A stretch of 34,330 nt of DNA from Bacilli bacterium (lineage in GTDB: Bacteria; Bacillota_I; Bacilli_A; RF39; UBA660), in NCBI GenBank assembly GCA_029100965.1, contig JAQXQC010000069.1, forward strand, positions 1 through 34,330, in the 5' to 3' direction. Under the pieces are notes generated by a model that saw only the letters and a program-made list of their open reading frames with translations, ran no database searches and was not told where the DNA came from. Numbering within the stretch: position 1 is the stretch's first letter; each line of letters opens with the position of its first letter. This document shows, piece after piece, positions 19,054-28,644 of this stretch. Position numbers and translations under genes: made by a program.

Positions 19054-20418
19054 ATGGGAAGTTTTAAAAAAATAATTCAAGCCTTAAACCAACCAATCGG
19101 TGGATCAAAAGGAAATGGTAAAGCAAGTAAAGCAAAAAGAGAAAAAAATTTAAAACTAAAAGTAATGGAACTAACTCCCCAAGATGCTATTAAAAATACC
19201 AAAAATATCCGTTATCGATATAAAGTTAGAGATAAACAAGGAAATATATCTGATGGAAAATTAGACGCGCTTTCTAAATTAGATGTTCACTCCTTTTTAA
19301 TGAACCAAGGATATGATGTCCTAACAATTGAAGAAGATGAATTATTTAATAAGCTTGGATTAGTACAGTTAACAACAAGACAAATGAAAGATAAAGATTT
19401 AAATTTTTTTCTAACTCAACTATCAACCTATATCAAAGCAGGAATTCCCTTAATTGATTCCATTAATATTTTATCAAAGCAAGCAAGAAATAAGAAAACA
19501 AGAAATTTATATAATCGTTTAGTATTTGAATTAACAACAGGAGAGACTTTTAGTGAAGCACTAAATAAACAAGGTGCAGTTTTTCCAAAATTATTAATTA
19601 ATATGATAAAAACTTCAGAGTTAACGGGAAACTTAACGGGAGTACTAGATGATATGGCAGATTATTATAAAACAATAGATGAAAATAGAAAACAAATTAT
19701 CAGTGCAATGACATATCCGACAGTTATCTTTATTATTGCTATTGTCGTTTTAGTATATATTGTCTTATTCGTTGTACCAGAATTTACAGATATGTATGCA
19801 CAAATAGGCAGTAAATTACCTCCTATTACAACAATGATTGTTAGTCTCAGTGATTTTTTAGCAGCAAATTTATTATATGTAATTCTAGTAATCATAGCAA
19901 TATTCACGATACTAATGATTTTATATAAAAATGTCACCACATTTCGTTATTGGACACAATGGACATTAATGCACATTCCTGTAGTAAAAAATATTGTAAT
20001 CTATAAAGAAGTTATCATGTTTACTAAAACATTTGCTTCGTTAATCAATTACGATGTTTTCATCACTGATAGTATGGAAATTTTGGGAAAGGTAACTTCA
20101 AATGAAATATATAAAAATTTAATTAAAGATGCGGTCATTAACCTGAGTAATGGAAATGGAGTATCCCCAGCATTCAAAGACAATTGGGCATTTCCACCAA
20201 TTGCCTATGAAATGCTTTTAACAGGGGAAAGAACCGGAAGATTAGGGGCTATGATGGCAAAAGTAGCTGAATATTATAATGCAGAACAGAAAAATTTAAT
20301 TACGCAATTAAAAAGTTTAATTGAACCAGTTATGATTATTTTTCTTGCTGTAATTGTTGGTATTGTACTATTAGCAGTAGTAGTTCCAATGTTTAGTATG
20401 TATGAACAAATCGTTTAA
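19054..20418 (+). CDS. Type II secretion/type IV pilus platform protein (GspF/PilC/ComGB family)
   Basis: FLTQLSTYIKAGIPLIDSI, MIKTSELTGNL, LLTGERTGRLGAMM, C-terminal TM LIEPVMIIFLAVIVGIVLLAVVVPMF. Confidence 0.93.
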   Translation: MGSFKKIIQALNQPIGGSKGNGKASKAKREKNLKLKVMELTPQDAIKNTKNIRYRYKVRDKQGNISDGKLDALSKLDVHSFLMNQGYDVLTIEEDELFNKLGLVQLTTRQMKDKDLNFFLTQLSTYIKAGIPLIDSINILSKQARNKKTRNLYNRLVFELTTGETFSEALNKQGAVFPKLLINMIKTSELTGNLTGVLDDMADYYKTIDENRKQIISAMTYPTVIFIIAIVVLVYIVLFVVPEFTDMYAQIGSKLPPITTMIVSLSDFLAANLLYVILVIIAIFTILMILYKNVTTFRYWTQWTLMHIPVVKNIVIYKEVIMFTKTFASLINYDVFITDSMEILGKVTSNEIYKNLIKDAVINLSNGNGVSPAFKDNWAFPPIAYEMLLTGERTGRLGAMMAKVAEYYNAEQKNLITQLKSLIEPVMIIFLAVIVGIVLLAVVVPMFSMYEQIV

Positions 20419-20438
20419 TAAAGACAAGGAGGTATACA

Positions 20439-21203
20439 TTGGAAATATTTTATAAGGTAATGTTCTTTATTATAGGAGCAGTAATGGGATCATTTTTTCA
20501 CGTAGTGGCAACACGACTTTCTAATAATGAATCAATCATTAGTCCAGGATCTCATTGCCCAAAATGTAATCACTATTTAAAGTGGTATGAAAATATTCCT
20601 ATTTTTTCTTATCTATTTTTAAGAGGAAAATGTAGTAAGTGTAAAAGTAAAATTCCCCTTAGTTATGTTATTGTAGAAATTGTTACAGGATTATTATATG
20701 CAGCTTGCTATCACTCTTTTAAGTTTAGTTTTGATTTAATTATTGCACTAGTATTTGTATCAGCACTAATCACAGTAATTGTAAGTGATATAGAGTACAT
20801 GATTATTTTAGATGAAGTATTAATCTTTTCTACTTTATTATTAGCCATTTTATACATTTTTGGAAAAGGATTAGAAGTAGCAGCTTATCATATTTATTCA
20901 GGAGTAGGTGCTTTTCTAACCATGTATGCCATAAAATGGATTGGGGATAAAGCCTTTCAAAAAGAATCTCTTGGAGGAGGAGATATAAAATTAATGTTTT
21001 TATTTGGAATGGTATTAGGATTACCAATGTCAATCTGCACTATATTTTTAGCAACTTTCATTGCTTTTCCTGTTGCCTTAATCATCTTATTTTCAGATAA
21101 AGAGAATATTATTCCCTTTGGCCCATTTCTTAGTATGGCAGCAATATTAATTATGGTCTCAAAACTCCAATTAACAGATTTATTAGAAAAATTAATCAAA
21201 TAA
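20439..21203 (+). CDS. Prepilin peptidase (A24 family; TTG start)
   Basis: GSFFHVVATRL, two CxxC pairs (CPKCNHY, CSKCKSK), GGGDIKLM catalytic motif. Confidence 0.93.
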   Translation: MEIFYKVMFFIIGAVMGSFFHVVATRLSNNESIISPGSHCPKCNHYLKWYENIPIFSYLFLRGKCSKCKSKIPLSYVIVEIVTGLLYAACYHSFKFSFDLIIALVFVSALITVIVSDIEYMIILDEVLIFSTLLLAILYIFGKGLEVAAYHIYSGVGAFLTMYAIKWIGDKAFQKESLGGGDIKLMFLFGMVLGLPMSICTIFLATFIAFPVALIILFSDKENIIPFGPFLSMAAILIMVSKLQLTDLLEKLIK

Positions 21204-21237
21204 GATAAAACAAAAAAGGTAAGTATTTTATTTAACA

Positions 21238-21268
21238 TTGACATAAACAACTTCATTTAATGTATAAT
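21238..21268 (+). promoter_or_regulatory. Possible promoter upstream of murG
   Basis: TTGACA 21238-21243, TATAAT 21263-21268; 19-bp spacer is long. Confidence 0.4.
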
Positions 21269-21301
21269 TATAGTGAGATATTTACTTTTTTAGTAGTTTT
21301 T

Positions 21302-21310
21302 TGATATAAT
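21302..21310 (+). promoter_or_regulatory. Extended -10 promoter of murG
   Basis: TGATATAAT downstream of T-rich stretch. Confidence 0.5.
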
Positions 21311-21337
21311 AATAAGACATGTAAAGAGGTGAATTTA

Positions 21338-22432
21338 ATGCGAGTAGTAATTAGCGCAGGAGGAACAGGAGGACATATTTATCCAGCTCTTGCAATCATT
21401 AATAAAATAAAAAAAGAAGAACCAAACAGTGAATTTATTTATATAGGTACCCATAATCGAATGGAAAAAGATTTAATTCCTTCACTAGGAATTCCTTATG
21501 AAGGAATAGAAATAACAGGATTTATTAGAAAATTAACGTTAGAAAATTTCAAAACTTTATTTCTTTTTCTAAAAGCCAGAAAAAAATGTTTAAAAATAAT
21601 TGAAGATTTTAAACCAGATGTTGTAATTGGAGCAGGTGGTTACGTCACAGCACCCGTAATTTGGGCTGCCCACAAATTGGGATGTAAAACATTTATTCAT
21701 GAACAAAACTCCGTAGTAGGACTATCAAATAAATATTTAAGCAAATATGTGGATAAAATTGGCGTAAGTTTTGATTCAACACTAGGAGAATTTCCAAAAG
21801 ATAAAGTGGTTTTAACAGGAAATCCTTGCAGTGAAAAAGCAATTCAAACAAAAGTAGCCAAAAAAAGCGATTTTGGATTAAGTGAAGATAAAAAATTAGT
21901 TTTAATTGTTATGGGTAGTTTAGGAAGTAAGACAGTAAATGAAAAAATGGAAGAATACTTATATGGATTTCGAAATAAAAATTATGAAATTTTATTTGTA
22001 ACAGGGGAACATTACTATGACTCTATTAAATCAAAGAGATTTCCATCAAATGTTAAAGTAGTTCCTTTCATCAAAGAATTACCATCAGTAATGAAAGTAA
22101 CAGATTTAATGGTTTCTAGGGCAGGAGCTTCCACGATGAGTGAAATTACTGCTCTAGGAATTCCAACCATCTTTATTCCTAGTCCATATGTTACTAATAA
22201 TCACCAATACAAAAATGCAGAAGATTTAGTTAAAAAAGATGCTGCTTTAATGATTGAAGAAAAAGACTTAAATAAAATATCTTTTATCCATATGATAGAT
22301 GACATTTTAGAAGATGAAGAAAAATACAAAAAAATAAAAGAGAATGTCAGTAAATTAGGAATCAAAGATTCTTCAACTAGAATTTACGACATATTAAAGG
22401 AATTGATATTAAATGATAAAAAATTTTATTGA
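21338..22432 (+). CDS. murG: UDP-GlcNAc--undecaprenyl-pyrophosphoryl-MurNAc-pentapeptide transferase
   Basis: MRVVISAGGTGGHIYPALAI, HEQNSVVG, SRAGASTMSEI; SD aggtga. Confidence 0.96.
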   Translation: MRVVISAGGTGGHIYPALAIINKIKKEEPNSEFIYIGTHNRMEKDLIPSLGIPYEGIEITGFIRKLTLENFKTLFLFLKARKKCLKIIEDFKPDVVIGAGGYVTAPVIWAAHKLGCKTFIHEQNSVVGLSNKYLSKYVDKIGVSFDSTLGEFPKDKVVLTGNPCSEKAIQTKVAKKSDFGLSEDKKLVLIVMGSLGSKTVNEKMEEYLYGFRNKNYEILFVTGEHYYDSIKSKRFPSNVKVVPFIKELPSVMKVTDLMVSRAGASTMSEITALGIPTIFIPSPYVTNNHQYKNAEDLVKKDAALMIEEKDLNKISFIHMIDDILEDEEKYKKIKENVSKLGIKDSSTRIYDILKELILNDKKFY

Positions 22433-23303
22433 AAAGAACAACTATGAATATATAGGCGAAGCAAGCCTAAAAAGATATAATACTTATAGAGTGGATATAA
22501 AGTGTAAGTATTTAATATTTCCTAAAACAAAAGAAGAATTTGTAGAATTACTAAAAGAACTAAAAAAGGAAAAAGAAAAATATCTTGTTTTAGGAAATGG
22601 AAGTAATATTATTTTAAATACTGATTATTACGATGGAGTAGTAATTATTTTAAGTAAATTAAATAAAATGAAAATTGATGATTTAACTGTAGAAGTTGAA
22701 GCAGGATATTCATTACAAAAACTTGCTTTAGAAACTTCAAGTTTAGGACTTGAAGGATTAGAGTTTGCAACAGGAATACCAGGGATGTTAGGAGCAAGTA
22801 TTGCTATGAACGCAGGCGCATATAAAAGTGACATTGCCTCAGTAGTAGAAACCGTAACTGTAGTAAATCCAGATAATGAAATCGTAACTATGCGTCATGA
22901 TGATTTAAATTTCTCTTATCGAAATTCTTTTTTCAAGGAAAATAAAGAATATTATATCGTTTCAGCAATCTTAAAACTAACAAAAGGTAAAAAAGAAGAA
23001 ATATTAGAAAAAATTAGTAAAAGAAGAGTAAAAAGAATTGAAACACAGCCATTAGATATGCCATCAGCAGGATCAGTATTTAGAAATCCAGAAGGAATGT
23101 ATGCAGGAGAACTAATTGAAAAGATAGGGTTAAAAGGATATAAACTAAATGGAGCCATGGTATCAGAAAAACATGCAAACTTTATCGTAAACAAAGATAA
23201 TGCTTCAGGAAAAGATATTGTAAAGTTAATCCAAAAAATAAAAGATGAAGTAAAAAAAGAATTTGATGTTGATTTAATTTTAGAACAAATTATTGTAGAT
23301 TAG
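22413..23303 (+). CDS. murB: UDP-N-acetylmuramate dehydrogenase
   Basis: LVLGNGSNII, GLEGLEFATGIPGMLGASIAMNAGAY, PSAGSVFRNPEG, HANFIVN. Confidence 0.96.
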   Translation: MIKNFIEKNNYEYIGEASLKRYNTYRVDIKCKYLIFPKTKEEFVELLKELKKEKEKYLVLGNGSNIILNTDYYDGVVIILSKLNKMKIDDLTVEVEAGYSLQKLALETSSLGLEGLEFATGIPGMLGASIAMNAGAYKSDIASVVETVTVVNPDNEIVTMRHDDLNFSYRNSFFKENKEYYIVSAILKLTKGKKEEILEKISKRRVKRIETQPLDMPSAGSVFRNPEGMYAGELIEKIGLKGYKLNGAMVSEKHANFIVNKDNASGKDIVKLIQKIKDEVKKEFDVDLILEQIIVD

Positions 23304-23312
23304 GTGAATAAT

Positions 23313-23990
23313 ATGGCAAAAAAGAAGAAAAAAAGGGTTTTTAAAATCAAAAATATTTTAATCTTATTAGGAATCGTTTTAGGAATTACTTCTATTATCT
23401 ATTACGCCCTAATAATGCCAATCAAAAATATATATATAGATGGAAATAATATTCTTTCTGATAATGAAATTATTGAACTATCTACCTTATCTAATTATCC
23501 ATCTTTTTTGTTAACAAAAAGTACTGAAATTAAAACAAAACTAAAAAAAAATCCTTACATAGAAAATGTAAAAGTAAAGAAAAAATTAGGAAACATTATA
23601 GAATTACACATCAAAGAATATACCCCAATTTGTATGACTTCTAACCAAATAATCTTATCTAATGGAAACAAATTAGATAACACCTATAACTTATCAGATA
23701 TCCCAACATTAACAAATGAAATAGAAGAAAAAAAGATTTATCAAAAATTTGTTAAAAAATTTGCGACAATTGATAAAAATATCTTAAGACAAATTTCAGA
23801 AATAGAATATCAACCAGTAGAAGTAGACAAAGAAAGATTTTTATTATATATGAATGATGGAAATCTAGTTTATATAACTTTAACAAAAATAAACAGTTTA
23901 AACAAATATAACCAAATTAAAGATAAATTAGAAAATCATTTAGGAATTATCTATCTTGATTCAGGAAATTATGTAGAGATAAAAAAATAA
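23313..23990 (+). CDS. divIB: Cell division protein DivIB/FtsQ (POTRA)
   Basis: N-terminal TM, IKNIYIDGNNILSDNEIIELSTL POTRA, position after murG-murB. Confidence 0.85.
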   Translation: MAKKKKKRVFKIKNILILLGIVLGITSIIYYALIMPIKNIYIDGNNILSDNEIIELSTLSNYPSFLLTKSTEIKTKLKKNPYIENVKVKKKLGNIIELHIKEYTPICMTSNQIILSNGNKLDNTYNLSDIPTLTNEIEEKKIYQKFVKKFATIDKNILRQISEIEYQPVEVDKERFLLYMNDGNLVYITLTKINSLNKYNQIKDKLENHLGIIYLDSGNYVEIKK

Positions 23991-24029
23991 TTCAAGAAAA
24001 ACAAACAACGTTCTTGAATTATTTTTTTG
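23987..24029 (+). terminator. Intrinsic terminator after divIB (overlaps stop codon)
   Basis: ATAATTCAAGAA ... TTCTTGAATTAT + T-run. Confidence 0.9.
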
Positions 24030-24094
24030 AAAAATATTCTAATTTCAGAATTTTCTAACCAAAAAAATTCCTTTACTAAAAAGTACAATTATAG

Positions 24095-24100
24095 TATAAT
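24095..24100 (+). promoter_or_regulatory. Putative -10 of rplI
   Basis: TATAAT 25 bp upstream of ATG 24125. Confidence 0.45.
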
Positions 24101-24124
24101 TAGTAGCGTGAAGGTGGGATTTTT

Positions 24125-24562
24125 ATGAAGGTTATTTTTATTAAAGATTTAAAAAAACAAGGAAAAGTAAATGAAATTAAAGAAGTCAGTGATGGCTACG
24201 CAACGAACTATTTAATAAAAAATGGTTATGCAGTAAAATATACAAAAACAAGCTCTGATATATTAAATCAAGATTTAAATAAGAAAGAACAAGAAGAAAA
24301 AGAAAATATCAAACAAGCAGAAGAAATGAAAAAGAAATTAGAAGCACTATCTATTTCCTTTAAAGTTTCTGCTAATAAAGGAAAGGTATTTGGAAGTATT
24401 AGTAGTAAACAAATAGGAGAAGAACTAAATAAAAAAGGAATAAAAATTGATAAAAAACAAATTTATGCCCAAAATTTAAATACACTTGGAGTACATGAAG
24501 TAGAAATCAATTTACATAAAAAAGTAATTGCTAAATTACGAGTACAATTAATAGAGAAGTAG
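24125..24562 (+). CDS. rplI: 50S ribosomal protein L9
   Basis: MKVIFIKDLKKQGKVNEIKEVSDGYATNYLI. Confidence 0.96.
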   Translation: MKVIFIKDLKKQGKVNEIKEVSDGYATNYLIKNGYAVKYTKTSSDILNQDLNKKEQEEKENIKQAEEMKKKLEALSISFKVSANKGKVFGSISSKQIGEELNKKGIKIDKKQIYAQNLNTLGVHEVEINLHKKVIAKLRVQLIEK

Positions 24563-24572
24563 GTGATAATAC

Positions 24573-25919
24573 ATGGGACCAAACGGATTACCCAATAATA
24601 TTGAAGCTGAAAAGGCATTAATAGGTTCTGCTTTTTGGTCCTATAATGCTCTACAAAAGGTTTGTGAAGAAATAAATGAAGAAGCATTTTATTTAGATAG
24701 TAATAGTAGAATATTTTCAGTAATAAAATATTTATATCAAAATAAAAAACCAGTAGATGCCCCAACAGTAACAGCAGAAATTATCAACCGTGGTTGGCTA
24801 GTTCAAATTGGAGGTGTAGAATACTTAAATAGCGTTATCGAAAGTGTAGCAACTGGCGCCAATGTAGAGTATTATATTGATACAGTAGCAGAAAAATTCA
24901 CACTTCGTCGAATGATAGAAGCAGCAACAGCAATTATTACAAATGCCAACAAAACAGATATTAATTTAAGTGAAGTTGTAGAAGATGCCGAAAAAAGTAT
25001 TTTAAATATATCCAAACTAAGAAAGACAAGTGAATTTAGAAATATTAAAGAAGTTCTAGAAAAAGCCCAAAATGATTTAGAAACATTAGCTAAAAATAAA
25101 GGAAGAGTTACAGGACTAACAACAGGATTAGTAGATTTAGATAATTTAACAAACGGATTTAGTCCAACACAATTAATTATCGTAGCTGCAAGACCTGCCG
25201 TAGGTAAAACTGCTTTTGCCTTAAATATAGCTTGTGCAGCCGCAAAAAGTACAAAGAAAAATATTGCTGTATTCTCTCTAGAAATGCCAGCAGAACAATT
25301 AATTATGAGAATGATTAGTTCCCTTGGACAAGTAGATAATAAAAAATTACAAACAGGGCGTTTAGAAAATGAAGATTGGCGTCGAATTAATGAAGCAATC
25401 AGTCAACTTGCCGATACCAATATTTATTTTCATGATGCGGGAGGAGTTACAGCAAGTGAAATCAAAGCCAAATGTAGAAGATTATCCACACAAGGAGAAG
25501 GTTTAGGTTTAGTCATTATCGACTATCTACAATTAATTGATTCCTCTTCCAAATATTCTGGAAGTAGACAACAAGAAGTATCAGAAATTTCAAGAAGTTT
25601 AAAAACAATGGCACTAGAATTAGAAGTGCCAGTAATTGCTTTATCCCAATTGTCGAGAAGTGTCGAAAAAAGAGAAGACAAAAAACCAGTCTTATCCGAT
25701 TTAAGAGAATCAGGTTCAATCGAACAAGATGCGGATATCGTAGCAGCTCTCCATGCTCCAGATGTAGAAGCACCACCAGATGATAATCTACCAGTCCCTA
25801 TCCAATTAATTATTCTAAAACACAGAAATGGACCAATAGCAACAATTGATATGTTATTTAAGAAAAAAACTTCAACCTTTTTATCGATAAAGAAAGAAGG
25901 GGATAAAAATGCCGGATAG
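24573..25919 (+). CDS. dnaB: Replicative DNA helicase
   Basis: PNNIEAEKALIGS, ARPAVGKTAFALNIA, FSLEMPAEQLIMRM, LRESGSIEQDADIV. Confidence 0.97.
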   Translation: MGPNGLPNNIEAEKALIGSAFWSYNALQKVCEEINEEAFYLDSNSRIFSVIKYLYQNKKPVDAPTVTAEIINRGWLVQIGGVEYLNSVIESVATGANVEYYIDTVAEKFTLRRMIEAATAIITNANKTDINLSEVVEDAEKSILNISKLRKTSEFRNIKEVLEKAQNDLETLAKNKGRVTGLTTGLVDLDNLTNGFSPTQLIIVAARPAVGKTAFALNIACAAAKSTKKNIAVFSLEMPAEQLIMRMISSLGQVDNKKLQTGRLENEDWRRINEAISQLADTNIYFHDAGGVTASEIKAKCRRLSTQGEGLGLVIIDYLQLIDSSSKYSGSRQQEVSEISRSLKTMALELEVPVIALSQLSRSVEKREDKKPVLSDLRESGSIEQDADIVAALHAPDVEAPPDDNLPVPIQLIILKHRNGPIATIDMLFKKKTSTFLSIKKEGDKNAG

Positions 25920-27429
25920 TCGTTTTAGAGTATCATATATATTAGTAATAATATTATTAGGAATATTAGTATTTGCTTTAGGATTTACTCATTATAGTAC
26001 TAAAAATCCACAAAATGTATACCAAATATATATTGATGGAGAAATCATTGGTACAGTAGAAAGTAAGACAGATTTTGAAGAATTTATCAATAAAAAAGAA
26101 GAATCCATCAAGAAAAAGTATGACGTAAAAAAAGTAGAAGTACCAAACGGGGTAATGATTAAAGAAGTTACAACTTACAATAATAATATTGATAGCAATG
26201 AAGAAGTATACAAAAGAATAGTCAAGAAAAAACAATTTACCATTAAAGGAGTGGCTATCACCATAAAAAATAAAGGCGAAAAAAATGTTAAACCCAAATA
26301 TATTTATGTATTAAAAAAACAAATATTTGATGATGCAATTACGCAATTAATAAAATCTTTTGTAAATGAAGATGATTATAAAAGTTATATGGAAAGTACA
26401 CAAAAAGAAATTGTAGATACAGGAAAAGTAATTAAAGATATCTCTATTGCAGAAGATATTACATATAAATCATCTTATATCTCCATTGATAAAGAAATCT
26501 TTACTGATTCTAGTACTTTAGCAAAATATTTATTATATGGAACAACAAAAAAACAATCTACTTATCAAGTACAAGAAGGAGATACTATTGAAACCGTTGC
26601 TAATGCCAATAAATTAAATGTTCAAGAATTCTTAATTGCAAATTCTAACTTCAAAAGTGAAAATGCACTACTTTATACAGGACAAGAAGTAAATGTAGGA
26701 TTAATCAATCCATTAATTAGCGTAGTAGTAGAAATCAATGGTGTAAGTGATGAGGAAAAAAATTATTCTGTGAATGTTCAATATGATGAAAACCAAGTAC
26801 AAGGAGTAGAATATGTCAAACAAGAAGGAGAAAATGGATTATATCGTGTAAGCAGAGAATATGAGTACATCAATGGACAATTATCAGATACTATCAACTT
26901 AAATACTATTGAATTGAAACCAAGTGTAGATAAAATTATTGTGAAAGGGTCTAAAGAAATTCCTCATGTTGCTGATCTTTCTCACTGGGCATGGCCAACA
27001 GATACCCCATACACGATTACCACATACTTTGGTTATCGTTGGGGAAGTATGCATGCAGCTCTAGATATTTATGGTCCAGGATATGGCTCTAATATTTATG
27101 CGGCAAACAATGGAACTGTCGTTGAAACAAAAGGAGGTTGTGTTCCTGGTAATATTTCATGTAATGGAAGACAAGGAAATTATATCTTGATTAACCATAA
27201 TGCAGGAAATTATTATACACAATATATGCACTTATCATCAATATTAGTAAAAGAAGGACAAGTAGTAAGTAGAGGACAAAAAATAGCAACTATGGGAAAT
27301 ACAGGAGAAGTATATCCAACACCAAATTCTTCTAGTCCTTATAGTGGAACACATTTACACTTCGCTGCATGGAGAGGATATCCACACCGCGGTGGAACTC
27401 CATTCGATCCATTTACATTATACCGATGA
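25909..27429 (+). CDS. Membrane-anchored LysM-G5-M23 metallopeptidase
   Basis: TM N-terminus; YQVQEGDTIETVANANKLN LysM; G5-like segment; GYRWGSMHAALDIYGPGYGSNIYAANNG ... GNYYTQYMHLS ... GTHLHFAAW M23 motifs. Confidence 0.9.
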   Translation: MPDSRFRVSYILVIILLGILVFALGFTHYSTKNPQNVYQIYIDGEIIGTVESKTDFEEFINKKEESIKKKYDVKKVEVPNGVMIKEVTTYNNNIDSNEEVYKRIVKKKQFTIKGVAITIKNKGEKNVKPKYIYVLKKQIFDDAITQLIKSFVNEDDYKSYMESTQKEIVDTGKVIKDISIAEDITYKSSYISIDKEIFTDSSTLAKYLLYGTTKKQSTYQVQEGDTIETVANANKLNVQEFLIANSNFKSENALLYTGQEVNVGLINPLISVVVEINGVSDEEKNYSVNVQYDENQVQGVEYVKQEGENGLYRVSREYEYINGQLSDTINLNTIELKPSVDKIIVKGSKEIPHVADLSHWAWPTDTPYTITTYFGYRWGSMHAALDIYGPGYGSNIYAANNGTVVETKGGCVPGNISCNGRQGNYILINHNAGNYYTQYMHLSSILVKEGQVVSRGQKIATMGNTGEVYPTPNSSSPYSGTHLHFAAWRGYPHRGGTPFDPFTLYR

Positions 27430-28187
27430 AAGCAATCGTATTATCATCAGGTAGTAAAGGAAACACTACCTATATCGAGTGTAATGGAACAAAAATATTA
27501 ATCGATCTAGGAAATACTTGTAAATATGTTAAAGAAAAATTAAGTACTTTACAAATAAACGCGGAAGACCTAGACGCCATTTTAATCACTCATACTCATG
27601 TAGATCATGTCAAAGGCCTAAAAGTATTCCAAAAAAAATATCATACAAAAGTTTATTTGACAGAAAAAATGCAAGAAGATCTAGATTACATTGACAATTA
27701 TCAAATCATTGACAACCATGGAGAATTTCAAATTAATAATTTAACTATTCATGTATTAAAAACAAGTCACGATACCCCTGATTCCGTAGGTTATGTTGTA
27801 GAAGGGGAGCATAAAAGTGTTGTATATATAACAGATACAGGATATATCAATCAAAAATATTTTCCTCTCCTTACTAACAAAGAAATTTATATCATGGAAA
27901 GTAATCACGACATCGAAATGCTGAATCATAGCTCATATCCCTTTAAAGTAAGACAAAGAATATTAGGAGATAAAGGCCATTTATCCAATTATGACTCAGC
28001 AAGATATCTTTCTTCATTTATTGGAGAAAATACCAAATATATTTTACTTGCCCATTTATCCCATGAAAATAACACAAAAGACCTAGCTTATGAAACACTA
28101 AATAATAGATTAAGGGAAAATCAGCAAAAAGTGGAAAAAATTATCATCACCAAACAAGATGAAGAATCAGAGGAGGTCTTTGTATGA
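27426..28187 (+). CDS. walJ: MBL-fold hydrolase, WalJ/YycJ type (ATG at 27426 overlapping the upstream TGA)
   Basis: LSSGSKGNTTYIE, ILITHTHVDHVKGL, YITDTGYI, ESNHD, LLAHLSHENN; adjacent to rlmH. Confidence 0.85.
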   Translation: MKAIVLSSGSKGNTTYIECNGTKILIDLGNTCKYVKEKLSTLQINAEDLDAILITHTHVDHVKGLKVFQKKYHTKVYLTEKMQEDLDYIDNYQIIDNHGEFQINNLTIHVLKTSHDTPDSVGYVVEGEHKSVVYITDTGYINQKYFPLLTNKEIYIMESNHDIEMLNHSSYPFKVRQRILGDKGHLSNYDSARYLSSFIGENTKYILLAHLSHENNTKDLAYETLNNRLRENQQKVEKIIITKQDEESEEVFV

Positions 28188-28618
28188 TAAAAATATTATG
28201 TATAGGAAAAATTAAAGAATCCTTTTATCAAGACGCTATTAAAGAATATATGAAACGTCTTAGTAAATATCATAAAGTTATCATCGAAGAACTACCAGAC
28301 TCAAATAAACAAAAAGAAGAAGAACTTTTATTAAAAAAAATTAATCAAAAAGATTACAATATTGTTTTAGATATAGAAGGAAAAATGTTAAATTCTATCG
28401 AACTTTCTAATCATATTGATAAAACATTCCAAATAAACTCAAATATTACATTTATCATAGGAGGTAGTGATGGATTAACAGAGAAAGTAAAAGAAATAGC
28501 AGACTTTAAATTATCTTTTTCAAAACTAACTTTTCCTCATCAATTATTTAGAGTAATTCTTCTAGAACAAATTTATAGAAGTTTTAAAATACTGAATCAT
28601 GAAACTTACCACAAATAA
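28184..28618 (+). CDS. rlmH: 23S rRNA pseudouridine-1915 N3-methyltransferase
   Basis: MIKILCIGKIKESFYQDAIKEYMKRL, FIIGGSDGL, KLTFPHQLFRVILLEQIYRSFKILNHETYHK. Confidence 0.95.
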   Translation: MIKILCIGKIKESFYQDAIKEYMKRLSKYHKVIIEELPDSNKQKEEELLLKKINQKDYNIVLDIEGKMLNSIELSNHIDKTFQINSNITFIIGGSDGLTEKVKEIADFKLSFSKLTFPHQLFRVILLEQIYRSFKILNHETYHK

Positions 28619-28644
28619 AAATTTTTCTAAAGAAAGGAGTTTAT

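Noticed and set aside
25482-25490. Perfect DnaA box TTATCCACA inside dnaB
   Set aside because: Encodes an ordinary part of the helicase (RRLSTQG); a single 9-mer is expected by chance in a window this size and no cluster of boxes is present
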